Shown: positions 38,706 through 45,837 of the stretch, in pieces | Layout of the letters: every line of letters starts with the position of its first letter | Numbering within the stretch: the first letter of the stretch is position 1 | Virus record (IMG/VR): IMGVR_UViG_3300023179_000158 | Span: 1-50,525 of that record | Direction: 5' to 3' (one strand) | Length of the DNA stretch: 50,525 nucleotides | DNA from: a virus | Translations under genes and position numbers: made by a program | Notes under the pieces: generated by a model | Told to the model about the DNA's origin: nothing | What the model saw: only the letters and a program-made list of their open reading frames with translations | Database searches by the model: none

Positions 38706-39009
38706 AAAATTTGATCAATATAAAGAAGTATACTCAAAATATATTCTTCTTGCTATAGAATTGCATAACTACCATCAACAGTTTATTAGTCGTCGAGGCT
38801 TTCGAACTGCTAAAGTACTTAGAAGTAAGATCAAAGAAATAATGGCAGTTGAAAAAGTACTGTGGAAAATTAGTGTAGCGGCCTATGAAGAATGCCTAAT
38901 AAATTTTAAAGAAGAGCAACGCCAAAAAAAGGCTGATTTAAAGGCATGGAAAAGGGCTCATCCCGGAAAGCCCGGTAGGAAAAAAAGGATATTAAATGGA
39001 AACAACTAA
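38695..39009 (+). CDS. Small basic protein of unknown function, 104 aa
   Basis: No function recognised. Mostly helical (YSKYILLAIELHNYHQQFI, TAKVLRSKIKEIMAVEKVLW), strongly basic at the C-terminus (KADLKAWKRAHPGKPGRKKR), which suggests nucleic-acid binding. It starts inside the end of gp46 and overlaps the Hc1-like gene by 14 bp, so it is part of the gp55-gp47-gp46 transcription unit. From memory, a similar protein follows gp46 in other marine T4-like phages. A link with recombination is only suggested by position. Confidence 0.65.
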   Translation: MSTEKFDQYKEVYSKYILLAIELHNYHQQFISRRGFRTAKVLRSKIKEIMAVEKVLWKISVAAYEECLINFKEEQRQKKADLKAWKRAHPGKPGRKKRILNGNN

Positions 39010-39193
39010 ACAACAACTACAAAAAATTTATGAAGAATTTCTAAAAGAAGATGATAAATTCGAAGCCGGTAATGCTGCGGCAGGTACAAGATCACGTAAG
39101 GCTCTTGCCGAACTTGCTAAACTTGTCAAGGCACGCCGCAATGAAATTACCGCAGAAAAGGCTGCTCGTAAAGAGGCTAAAACTGCAAAATAA
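38996..39193 (+). CDS. Histone H1-like (Hc1-type) DNA-binding protein, 65 aa
   Basis: The central sequence FEAGNAAAGTRSRKALAELA (residues about 22-41), followed by KLVKARRNEI, matches my memory of the Hc1 family of histone H1-like proteins, which have GN-x-AAGTR-x-RKAL-x-ELKKL. The rest is Lys/Ala/Glu-rich helix ending in KAARKEAKTAK. Such proteins bind and condense DNA non-specifically. Only the conserved N-terminal unit is present; the long Lys/Ala/Pro tail of chlamydial Hc1 is absent. Possible roles are protecting or compacting phage or host DNA. Located just after the recombination nuclease genes, with a 14-bp overlap to the upstream gene. Confidence 0.6.
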   Translation: METTKQQLQKIYEEFLKEDDKFEAGNAAAGTRSRKALAELAKLVKARRNEITAEKAARKEAKTAK

Positions 39194-39196
39194 TCA

Positions 39197-39631
39197 ATGT
39201 CTTGGACATACCAAGGTACGATTATCAATGAATTACCGGAGGACTGTGTAGGTTTTGTTTACCTCATTACTAACACAGTCAATAATAAAAAATATATAGG
39301 CAAAAAATTATCTAAATTTTCAAAAGTAACTTACAAAACATTAAAATTAAAAAACGGCACAAAGAAAAAGAAACGCATAAAATCTAAAATAGACTCAGAC
39401 TGGCAAACCTATTATGGCTCAAATGAACAACTCAACAAAGACGTAGCACAATTAGGCACAGATAAATTTGTAAGAGAAATATTATACTTCTGTAATTCAA
39501 AGGCAGAATGTTCCTATATTGAGGCACGAGAACAATTTACACGTAAAGTACTAGAATCAGACGAATACTATAACGGACATATACAAGTCCGTGTCCATGG
39601 CACACATATCAAAGGCAAATTAAACGGTTAA
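39197..39631 (+). CDS. GIY-YIG endonuclease (Seg-like, putative homing endonuclease)
   Basis: 144 aa. The nuclease domain starts GFVYLITNTVNNKKYIGKK (about residues 15-33): here the GIY is GFVY and the YIG is intact. A Lys-rich insert (about 36-58) follows, then WQTYYGSNEQLNKDV, FVREILYFC and a Glu-containing CSYIEAREQ that should hold the catalytic metal-binding Glu. Free-standing GIY-YIG genes of T4-like phages (Seg type) are often homing endonucleases, but this short compact kind is widespread in marine phages and may have another DNA-processing role. Located 3 bp after the Hc1-like gene and directly before the hairpin-rich region. Confidence 0.8.
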   Translation: MSWTYQGTIINELPEDCVGFVYLITNTVNNKKYIGKKLSKFSKVTYKTLKLKNGTKKKKRIKSKIDSDWQTYYGSNEQLNKDVAQLGTDKFVREILYFCNSKAECSYIEAREQFTRKVLESDEYYNGHIQVRVHGTHIKGKLNG

Positions 39632-39819
39632 TGGCTAGCGCAGGCTAACATCATGCGCCCTAGACCTGGATCCAGTATCGCAGGGACGGAATGCTCACCG
39701 CCGTAGTGAGTACTCAACCACTACCCCAAAAGGATGTAGATCACAAAACGCCGTGATTTGGTTGTTTGAATAGGTTAACACAAAGGCAAAAAGAAGGGTA
39801 ACTCCCTAACGGACATATA
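39571..39819 (+). repeat. 13-bp direct repeat TAACGGACATATA, in the endonuclease gene and the following intergenic region
   Basis: Exact copies at 39571-39583 (inside the end of the GIY-YIG gene) and 39807-39819. Translated in the matching frame the second copy continues NGHIDVCV against NGHIQVRV in the endonuclease, so similarity extends a few codons beyond the exact match. This may be a remnant of a duplicated endonuclease 3' end, or chance. Confidence 0.5.
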
Positions 39820-40056
39820 GACGTCTGCGTGTTTATATGTGCCTGCCGTCGGATAAAGACTGAGCTCGTGGTACCGGCCGACCGCCACTGTAACGCTCTA
39901 ACGTAGAATGACTTGCTAACTCGGATGATGACAAGTATATCTTTGCCCGCCCTGGGCAAAGTATGACCATTAAATCTGGATGATACTAAACATCTTCGAT
40001 GTAAAAATTGCGATGAGCGTGAGCGAAGAGCAAACGAACGCAGTTCGTTTCATTGT
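39632..40056. other. Hairpin-rich intergenic region without a gene; possible structured RNA or decayed element
   Basis: No convincing coding sequence on either strand. By eye it is richer in G and C than its neighbours. Inverted repeats in order: GCGCA/TGCGC (39638-39658), CTGGATCCAG (39666-39675), CTCAC/GTGAG (39694-39710), ATCAC/GTGAT (39740-39757), ACATATA/TATATGT with inner ACG/CGT (39813-39840), GTCGG/CCGAC (39848-39882), CTTTGCCC/GGGCAAAG with a 5-nt loop (39941-39961), ACATC/GATGT (39990-40002 approximately), and AAACGAAC/GTTCGTTT with a 3-nt loop (40032-40050). None is followed by a T run, so they are not typical terminators. It lacks a tRNA T-arm and recognisable group I intron core. 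It would be transcribed as the 3' part of the gp55-to-endonuclease unit. Confidence 0.45.
40032..40050. repeat. Perfect inverted repeat, 8-bp stem
   Basis: AAACGAAC GCA GTTCGTTT just upstream of the TATAAATA late promoter. It is the strongest hairpin of the intergenic region and lacks a following T run. Position suggests a boundary or regulatory element ahead of the late gene at 40092. Confidence 0.6.
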
Positions 40057-40064
40057 TATAAATA
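40057..40064 (+). promoter_or_regulatory. Late promoter for the gene at 40092, TATAAATA
   Basis: Exact T4 late promoter element, 27 nt before the ATG. Transcription would begin near 40070 and give a leader of about 20 nt with AGGA before the ATG. A 12-bp perfect palindrome CTACTCGAGTAG (40072-40083) lies at the start of this leader. Confidence 0.7.
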
Positions 40065-40091
40065 ACATCATCTACTCGAGTAGGAATTAAT

Positions 40092-40649
40092 ATGAAAATC
40101 GCTCAACTACTACAATCGGTTAATGAAGCAGGTGCAAGATCAGCTTCCCAACAATCTTCAATGCAGGCTGCTGCTTCAGGAACTACACCTCCTCCTAATC
40201 TAACAGTTCAACAAGGGGGCAGAGGACAACCTCGAGCTACTACAACAGCACCTACAACAAACGCAGCACCTACAACAAACGCAGCACCTACAACAAACGC
40301 AGCACCTACAACAAATGCCGGGCCGGGATTAACACAGCCGTTACCTCCTGCAGATCCAAATGCACCTAGTCTAGCAACTAGGATTGGACGTGGCATAGGA
40401 GCTGCTGGTAAGGCTATAGGAGCAGTAGCAGGTGTTCCTCAAGGTTTAGGGCGTGCTATAAAGAAAGGGTACCAAGCAGGAGTAGATACTATAGGTGGAC
40501 CAGGCGCTTCCCCCGCAGGTGGAGCTCAAGCCGCATCTGCTCAGAGCGTTCAGGCTACAAATAATGAGTTAGATCAGTTGAAAGCCACTCTACAGTCACT
40601 AGACCAAAGGATGCGTAGAGCAGGGTTTGAAGAATCAAAAAAACGGTAA
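40092..40649 (+). CDS. Repeat-containing small protein, possibly an internal head protein, 185 aa
   Basis: Not recognised by family. The N-terminus MKIAQLLQSVNEAGARSAS is a short amphipathic helix resembling the targeting peptides of T4 internal head proteins (e.g. MKTYQEFIAEA), which gp21 protease cuts after (L/I)-x-E; here the match would be VNE, a weaker site. Residues about 20-90 are low complexity, with four APTTNA repeats (53-76). About 95-155 are Gly/Ala-rich with small basic patches (GRGIGAAGKAIGAVAG, LGRAIKKGYQAG). The C-terminus (about 157-185) is a short coiled-coil helix. It has a perfect late promoter, so it is a late, probably virion-associated protein. Its end overlaps the converging gene by 15 bp. 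Confidence 0.6.
   Translation: MKIAQLLQSVNEAGARSASQQSSMQAAASGTTPPPNLTVQQGGRGQPRATTTAPTTNAAPTTNAAPTTNAAPTTNAGPGLTQPLPPADPNAPSLATRIGRGIGAAGKAIGAVAGVPQGLGRAIKKGYQAGVDTIGGPGASPAGGAQAASAQSVQATNNELDQLKATLQSLDQRMRRAGFEESKKR
40248..40319 (+). repeat. Tandem repeat, 4 x 18 bp
   Basis: Four units of GCACCTACAACAAACGCA encode APTTNA. Three are identical and the last differs at the end (AATGCC). The unit length is a multiple of three, so copy number can vary without shifting the frame. Confidence 0.92.
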
Positions 40650-40841
40650 TCCGCTTTCTTTTGTAGTTTCTAGATTTTCTTTTATTAGTTCACTGATTAT
40701 TTCTCTATCAGTTACATCTAATTGATAGGCCTGTTCCAAGTTTAATGCTCCTCGCATGTACCAGGCCATCTTATATAATTCTTGTTTTAGGGCTTTTGAC
40801 TCTTTGTCCAAGTTATCTACTTCTACTTGGATTTCGGCCAT
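40635..40841 (-). CDS. Short tail-assembly frame downstream of gp26-like gene, probably reached by -1 frameshift
   Basis: 68 aa from the ATG at 40841 (MAEIQVEV); the frame is also open upstream through TTG codons at 40847 and 40853 and further back to the end of the gp26-like gene. Helical and acidic (LDKESKALKQELYKMAWYMRGA, LDVTDREIISELI). No ribosome binding site precedes the ATG. The gp26-like gene ends 9 nt upstream in the +1-related frame and has a T TTT TTC heptamer at 40865-40871, so slippage would fuse this segment to it. In other phages the second tail-chaperone frame is made in just this way. A free 68-aa product is the alternative. Confidence 0.65.
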   Translation of the reverse strand: MAEIQVEVDNLDKESKALKQELYKMAWYMRGALNLEQAYQLDVTDREIISELIKENLETTKESGLPFF

Positions 40842-40849
40842 TGTCAATG

Positions 40850-41725
40850 TCAAAAGCCTTGCCCGAAAAAATCAGAATTATTAAAAGTAATAGGAATTTT
40901 ATAAGTTGGTGGTGCGCCTAGTTCTTGTTGTTCAGGTGTACTTTGGAATTCTAGAGGCTTCATATCGTTGTGTTCTTTCAGCAACTTGATGTGTGATTGA
41001 ACTTTTTCAAATATTTCTTTGTCTGTATTGGATATAAATTCTTGAATGAAATGCGGGTTAGTAACTTCACCTTGAGGTGTAACGATTTTGTATATAGACT
41101 CACCTAATAGATTAACCGTAATATCAGTTAGTTTGGCAAAACTTTCATTAAAAATTTCCAACTTTTTATCATCAGGTATAGTATCATCGTTGGCCATATT
41201 AAGGATTCGGTTTGTTTCAAACGTTTTTACACTGGTTTTATTCAAGTGACGATAGGTTAATGGTTTAACATATATAATTAACTCATCATTTACGGCTACC
41301 TGTTCTGTCCATGAATTATAACTTTGTTGATCTAGTAAATGTCTAAGGTCTATGTCATAATCTACTTCTTCGTCTGTATTGGGAACCTTAAATTTTAAGG
41401 GCATACGTTCCCCATAGGTAGCAATACGGATTGCAATTAAAATAGTATCTAAGTCTAGATTGGGACAGTTCCAGGCATTTTTAATATTTGGCAAACAACT
41501 TTGTATAACATCCACTATCGCTTGACCATTCATTAGAGCGTCGGGAGTCTTGAACAATAACTCGTCTTTGGCAGTCATGGAATACACGGGATATTCACCA
41601 TTTTCAGTAATCACAATAGATCCCGGCTCCCAAAACTTACCTTGACTGGGCAGTTGAATATAAATTTTAGGTTGACGCATCCACTGACTTAATGGATTGG
41701 TCTTTTGGGCTGCTTGATATTGCAT
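40850..41725 (-). CDS. 26: gp26-like baseplate hub/tail assembly protein
   Basis: 291 aa. The sequence IYIQLPSQGKFWEPGSI, GEYPVYSMTAKDELLFKTPD, ALMNGQAIVDVIQSCLPNIK and DTILIAIRIATYGERMPLKF is the pattern of the T4-type baseplate hub assembly family (gp26; T4 gp26 is 208 aa). T4 gp26 acts with gp51 in hub and tape-measure assembly, a chaperone-type role. The gene lies divergently from the tape measure gene. It has a perfect TATAAATA late promoter and GGAG ahead of the ATG. Its 3' end contains the -1 slippery heptamer; frameshifting would yield 363 aa. Confidence 0.78.
   Translation of the reverse strand: MQYQAAQKTNPLSQWMRQPKIYIQLPSQGKFWEPGSIVITENGEYPVYSMTAKDELLFKTPDALMNGQAIVDVIQSCLPNIKNAWNCPNLDLDTILIAIRIATYGERMPLKFKVPNTDEEVDYDIDLRHLLDQQSYNSWTEQVAVNDELIIYVKPLTYRHLNKTSVKTFETNRILNMANDDTIPDDKKLEIFNESFAKLTDITVNLLGESIYKIVTPQGEVTNPHFIQEFISNTDKEIFEKVQSHIKLLKEHNDMKPLEFQSTPEQQELGAPPTYKIPITFNNSDFFGQGF
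40865..40871 (-). promoter_or_regulatory. Canonical -1 frameshift heptamer T TTT TTC
   Basis: In the gp26-like frame the codons are GAT TTT TTC, i.e. X XXY YYZ in the correct phase. After a -1 slip the next codons are CGG GCA AGG CTT TTG ACA TTG ACA ATG, which run straight into the 40841 frame. The zero frame stops five codons later (TGA at 40850-40852). A small CATT/AATG inverted repeat lies about 17 nt downstream; no strong stimulatory structure is evident by eye. Confidence 0.65.
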
Positions 41726-41766
41726 GTTTTAACTCCGATAAATAAAGAATAGGATATTACCTATAT

Positions 41767-41774
41767 TATTTATA
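41767..41774 (-). promoter_or_regulatory. Late promoter for the gp26-like gene, TATAAATA
   Basis: Exact T4 late element on the - strand in the 75-bp divergent region, giving a leader of about 35 nt with GGAG before the ATG at 41725. No comparable element is seen for the tape measure gene on the + strand; TATACT at 41773-41778 has no -35 partner. Confidence 0.72.
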
Positions 41775-41800
41775 TACTACTTTAATAGCCATTTAAACAC

Positions 41801-44104
41801 ATGAACGGTGCAACAGAAGCCACACTAGCAGAATTACTAGCCGAAGCTAAGGCTATGAATGTGAATTTAGTTTCATTGAACAGAATGATCAATTCACCTA
41901 ATTCTGGCATTAACAGCGCCAGTAATAGAGCAGCACAGGGAGTAAACAATTTAGGCAATGCTGCCAGCAATGCCGGCACAAAATTAAATTTACTTGCCGC
42001 AGCAGGCAACGTCATAAGCGGAACTTTTAGTTTTTTCAGCGGTATTATAAGTTCGGTTATAGGAGGACTTACTGAAACAGCAAAAAGCCTATATGCTTTT
42101 AGTTTAAAGGCCGCAGAAGGAACAGCACGCCTTAGTGATTTTTATGACTCTTTTAAAAATTTACCTTTAGGTTTAGGTACCTTAATGGGAATCCTAGCAG
42201 ATCAAACTAGGATAAACGAGCGATTACTAGATACCTATAGAAGTATTACATCTGCAGGAGTGTCGTTTGGTGGTAGTCTCAGTGATGTTAGAGATGCTGC
42301 TACAAGAACATTTTTATCATTTGAAGAATTAGGTAGAGTAAGCAGAGATAATAGCGAAATATTTGCCACCATGGGGGGCAATGTAGATAGGGGATTTAAT
42401 AAATTTGTTGATACACAGAACAAATTAATAACGAAATTTGGTAGCCAACTTCTAGGATTAGGATTAACGTCTGAGGGTGCTGCTAACATGCTGGCAATTT
42501 TTATGAACAATGCTGGTAATTTAAGCAGAGCAGAACTGGCCAATAATGATCTACTTGCACAAAGTGTGGTCAATATTACCACGCAGATGGACGCTTATTC
42601 TAAAATTACTGGTAAGAGTCGCGAAGCACTTGAAGCAGAAATGAAGAAGAAATCCTTTGACGCTGCTTGGAAAACATTTACTGCTGGCATGAGTCCGGAA
42701 AAAGCAGCCAGTGCTCTTGCTGCTATAGAATTAGCCACTGCCAAGGGAGGTGAAGGTGCAGGTGACGCTCTGAAGCAAATGTTTATGACAGGCGGTCAAA
42801 TTTCTACACCTATAACAGAGGCGGCTAAGGCGTTTTATGTTCAGACACAGGGCGGCGCAGAGACATTTACTCAACAGATGTATGATTCCGTGCAGAACAT
42901 GCGTGCTGGAAGTGAAGAACAACTTTCAATGCAAATGGAGGCAACTAGACGTTTAGGCCAACAGTATAATGAATTCATAGGACCTATGGGTGAGATGGGT
43001 GCTATACGGTCATTACAAGGTGACAAATTTGTCAATAATTTTAACTTGATGAACACAGCTTTAGTAGATGGACGTAGAACGCAGGCAGAACAACAACGGG
43101 CAGTTGCCGAAGCCCTGCAGAAACAAAAAGATCAGGCTAATGGCAGTGCCCAATCATTTGCAAAGGCCGAATTAAACATTAGACAATTTGGCAACGCATT
43201 GAACGGTATTATAGGTGGTGTGCTAGCACCGTTTTTAGAATTAGCACAAAGATTTAGCCAAGCATTCTTAGAGTACCTTATTCCTGTTGCTACAGATTTA
43301 GCGAAATGGCTAGGGGACCAATTACAGGCAATTAGGTCTGCCTATGGAAGCGGGGGATTCACTGCTGCGTTTCAACAAATATTGAAAAGTTTAGGCAGTG
43401 GTGTAGATAATCTTATCGAAATGTTTAAACCCACTTGGGAAAAAATTCAACCTATGGTAATGACTGCCATAGACGACACATGGAATTTTGTTAAACCATA
43501 CATGGTTAGGGCATTTGATGGTCTAGTTGAATTTTTAAAACCGTATCTGATGAGAGGTTTTGCTGCAATAATGGATGAAATTAATGGGCAAATTTATAAA
43601 ATGACAGGCGGAAGATATGGTGATGATAGAAATAGATCTGAAATTCGAAGAGAATTTGATTTTCAACAATCTATAATAGACGCTACCAATAAGGCAATTA
43701 GAGATGGCAATGCTTCTGCAGAACAATTAGCCGCATCTGTAGTAGCCAAGAATAAACAGTTACAATTGTCTGAAATAGAAAAACGATATATAGGTCTAAG
43801 TGATTCTGAAAAAGAAAAATGGAGAATGCCTGAAGTTAGACATAAAGGTACACTAGGTATGACAGGCAATTGGTGGGAAAAAGAAAACGCTACATTAAAT
43901 GTTCAAGCGGGAGAGAGTGTGGTCACTGAAGATCAAATGCGTCAAATTGTAGATACAGCAAGTCAGTCTGGGCTTGCTGATAGCATAAACCGCTTAAATA
44001 GTCTAACCGCAGAGTTAATTAGAACCACTAAACAGGTAGCTGCCAATACAGCGGCTAATGTTAGTGCTACAAAATCTCTAAATGATAACCTTTGGGCAGC
44101 ATAA
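41801..44104 (+). CDS. 29: Tail tape measure protein (gp29-type)
   Basis: 767 aa, longer than T4 gp29 (590 aa). Long helical protein with two hydrophobic stretches: about 55-110 (NVISGTFSFFSGIISSVIGG) and about 463-500 (ALNGIIGGVLAPFLELA), as expected for a tape measure that threads through the tail tube and enters the membrane. The N-terminus has coiled-coil character and the C-terminus ends in Thr/Ala/Asn-rich helix. It fixes tail length; if the T4 ratio holds, the tail would be longer than T4's. No Shine-Dalgarno sequence precedes the ATG. It is divergent from the gp26-like gene and is followed 3 bp later by the portal gene. The family call rests on length, composition and context. Confidence 0.78.
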   Translation: MNGATEATLAELLAEAKAMNVNLVSLNRMINSPNSGINSASNRAAQGVNNLGNAASNAGTKLNLLAAAGNVISGTFSFFSGIISSVIGGLTETAKSLYAFSLKAAEGTARLSDFYDSFKNLPLGLGTLMGILADQTRINERLLDTYRSITSAGVSFGGSLSDVRDAATRTFLSFEELGRVSRDNSEIFATMGGNVDRGFNKFVDTQNKLITKFGSQLLGLGLTSEGAANMLAIFMNNAGNLSRAELANNDLLAQSVVNITTQMDAYSKITGKSREALEAEMKKKSFDAAWKTFTAGMSPEKAASALAAIELATAKGGEGAGDALKQMFMTGGQISTPITEAAKAFYVQTQGGAETFTQQMYDSVQNMRAGSEEQLSMQMEATRRLGQQYNEFIGPMGEMGAIRSLQGDKFVNNFNLMNTALVDGRRTQAEQQRAVAEALQKQKDQANGSAQSFAKAELNIRQFGNALNGIIGGVLAPFLELAQRFSQAFLEYLIPVATDLAKWLGDQLQAIRSAYGSGGFTAAFQQILKSLGSGVDNLIEMFKPTWEKIQPMVMTAIDDTWNFVKPYMVRAFDGLVEFLKPYLMRGFAAIMDEINGQIYKMTGGRYGDDRNRSEIRREFDFQQSIIDATNKAIRDGNASAEQLAASVVAKNKQLQLSEIEKRYIGLSDSEKEKWRMPEVRHKGTLGMTGNWWEKENATLNVQAGESVVTEDQMRQIVDTASQSGLADSINRLNSLTAELIRTTKQVAANTAANVSATKSLNDNLWAA

Positions 44105-44107
44105 TAT

Positions 44108-45829
44108 ATGGCATGGAAAAAGTATTTTACACCAGTTAACACACAGGGCACAATGAGCCCTATAAGTGGCTCTATGACCAGTACTGGTCCGAATGCCAGC
44201 CGATCAAACTATTCTAGTTATTTGCCCGATGTTTATTCCGGACATCCTAATCGTCTAGAACGTTATGGACAGTATGACACCATGGATTGGGACAGCGAAG
44301 TTAATGCTGCTCTTGATATTCTTGCAGAGTTTTGTACACAGGAAAATGAAGAAAACGGTACTCCGTTTCGAATATTTTTTAAAGAATCTGCAACAGGCAC
44401 AGAAATAAAGATTATTAAAAAATATCTACAGCAATGGTGTAAGGCCAACAAATTTCATACAAGAATTTTTAAAGTTGTGCGTAATGCCTTTAAGTATGGA
44501 GATGTATTCTTTGTTCGTGATCCTGAAACACAGACATGGTTGTACATAGATCCTGCAAAAGTAGATAAAATTATTGTGAACGAAAGTGAAGGTAAGAAGC
44601 CTGAACAATATGTTATACGTGATTGGAATCCTAATTTAGAAAAACTAAACGCAACTGCAATTCAGCCCAGTAATGTACACGGCGGTGGTAGTCAATTCGG
44701 TGCTAGTTATGGTACAGGACAGGGTGGTGCAGGTGGATCACGTGGTATGGTAGGTGCCTATCCTACAAGCATTGCTTCCAGTAGATTTCAACAGAATCAA
44801 AATCAATATACAATAGATGCAGAACATGTAATACACATATCTATGAGCGAAGGATTAGATAACAATTATCCATTCGGTAACTCGTTAATGGAAAGCATCT
44901 TTAAGGTATTCAAGCAAAAAGAATTATTAGAAGATGCTATCATTATCTATCGTGTACAACGTGCTCCAGAGCGCAGAGTATTTTATATTGACGTAGGTAA
45001 TATGCCCAGTCATTTGGCTATGGCATTTGTAGAACGTGTTAAAAACGAAGTTAATCAACGACGTATTCCATCTGCTACAGGTGGCAGTCAATCGGTTGTT
45101 GATGCAGGGTACAATCCTTTGAGCATTAACGAAGATTATTTTTTCCCACAAACAGCGGAAGGTAGAGGCAGTAAGGTTGAAATATTACCAGGTGGAACTA
45201 ATCTAGGAGAAATTGATGACCTTAAGTATTTTACTAATAAACTTTTTCGTGCTCTACGCATCCCTAGTAGCTATCTACCTACTGGTCCCGACGACGGAGG
45301 AAGTAATTTTAATGACGGAAGGGTTGGAACCGCTTACATTCAAGAACTTAGATTCAACAAATATTGTGAAAGATTACAATCAATGATGCACGAGCAGTTT
45401 GATACAGAATTCAAATTGTATCTTTACAAAAAAGGCATCAACATAGACAACAATATTTTTGATTTGAGATTTAATCCACCTCAGAATTTTGCTTCCTATA
45501 GACAGGCAGAAATGGATACTGCCCGTGTTAATACTTTCGGAACATTAGTAGCTGTGCCATTTTTAAGTAAACGATTTGCCATGAAGCGTTTCTTAGGATT
45601 GAGTGCAGAAGAAATGGCAGAGAATGAAAAGCTATGGAAAGAAGAAAACATAGATGAAGATCCTGAAATGAGTGCTAGTGCTCAACTCCGAGGTGCAGGA
45701 GTTACAGCAAACAGTATTGGTGGAGATATGGGCGCTATGACTTCTAATACAGCGGAATTAGGAACTGAACCAGGAGCGCCTGGAGCAATGCCCGGTGGAG
45801 AAGCCGGAGAATCACCACCGGCAGTATAA
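44108..45829 (+). CDS. 20: Portal vertex protein gp20
   Basis: 573 aa, near T4 gp20 (524 aa). Motifs: DWDSEVNAALDILAEFCTQE near residue 60, NAFKYGDVFFVRD, HVIHISMSEGLDNNYPFGNS, IIIYRVQRAPERRVFYIDVG, KYFTNKLFRALRIPSSYLP and RFNKYCERLQSMM. A low-complexity Gly/Ser/Gln insert lies at about 190-225. The dodecameric portal is where head assembly starts and DNA enters. The last 60 residues are Gly/Ala/Pro/Glu-rich and probably disordered. No ribosome binding site is evident; the 3-bp spacing to the tape measure gene suggests coupling. Confidence 0.95.
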   Translation: MAWKKYFTPVNTQGTMSPISGSMTSTGPNASRSNYSSYLPDVYSGHPNRLERYGQYDTMDWDSEVNAALDILAEFCTQENEENGTPFRIFFKESATGTEIKIIKKYLQQWCKANKFHTRIFKVVRNAFKYGDVFFVRDPETQTWLYIDPAKVDKIIVNESEGKKPEQYVIRDWNPNLEKLNATAIQPSNVHGGGSQFGASYGTGQGGAGGSRGMVGAYPTSIASSRFQQNQNQYTIDAEHVIHISMSEGLDNNYPFGNSLMESIFKVFKQKELLEDAIIIYRVQRAPERRVFYIDVGNMPSHLAMAFVERVKNEVNQRRIPSATGGSQSVVDAGYNPLSINEDYFFPQTAEGRGSKVEILPGGTNLGEIDDLKYFTNKLFRALRIPSSYLPTGPDDGGSNFNDGRVGTAYIQELRFNKYCERLQSMMHEQFDTEFKLYLYKKGINIDNNIFDLRFNPPQNFASYRQAEMDTARVNTFGTLVAVPFLSKRFAMKRFLGLSAEEMAENEKLWKEENIDEDPEMSASAQLRGAGVTANSIGGDMGAMTSNTAELGTEPGAPGAMPGGEAGESPPAV

Positions 45830-45832
45830 ATA
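45825..45832 (+). promoter_or_regulatory. Candidate late promoter, TATAAATA, 5 nt before an ATG
   Basis: TATAAATA overlaps the portal stop codon and is followed by TTATT and the ATG at 45838. The next gene has no ribosome binding site and no later in-frame ATG near the N-terminus. Confidence 0.55.
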
Positions 45833-45837
45833 TTATT

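Noticed and set aside
39632-39720. tRNA-like sequence (GCGCA...TGCGC resembles a D-arm)
   Set aside because: No GTTCGAAT-type T-arm, no acceptor stem pairing and no CCA; the anticodon arm cannot be drawn properly.
39741-39959. 72-codon frame on the - strand in the intergenic region
   Set aside because: Composition is unlike the neighbouring genes, with no ribosome binding site; it follows from the higher GC of the region.
40013-40090. 25-codon reading frame ahead of the 40092 gene
   Set aside because: No ribosome binding site, spans the promoter and the strong hairpin, and has no recognisable sequence.
39632-40091. Cluster of six-base palindromes that look like cloning sites (NheI, BamHI, HpaI, AatII, SacI, KpnI, XhoI sequences)
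   Set aside because: About seven six-base palindromes are expected by chance in 460 bp, and they are spread out rather than contiguous, so this is no evidence of a vector polylinker.
39197-40091. Group I intron carrying the GIY-YIG gene
   Set aside because: I could not identify P/Q/R/S core elements, and no split exon is present on either side.
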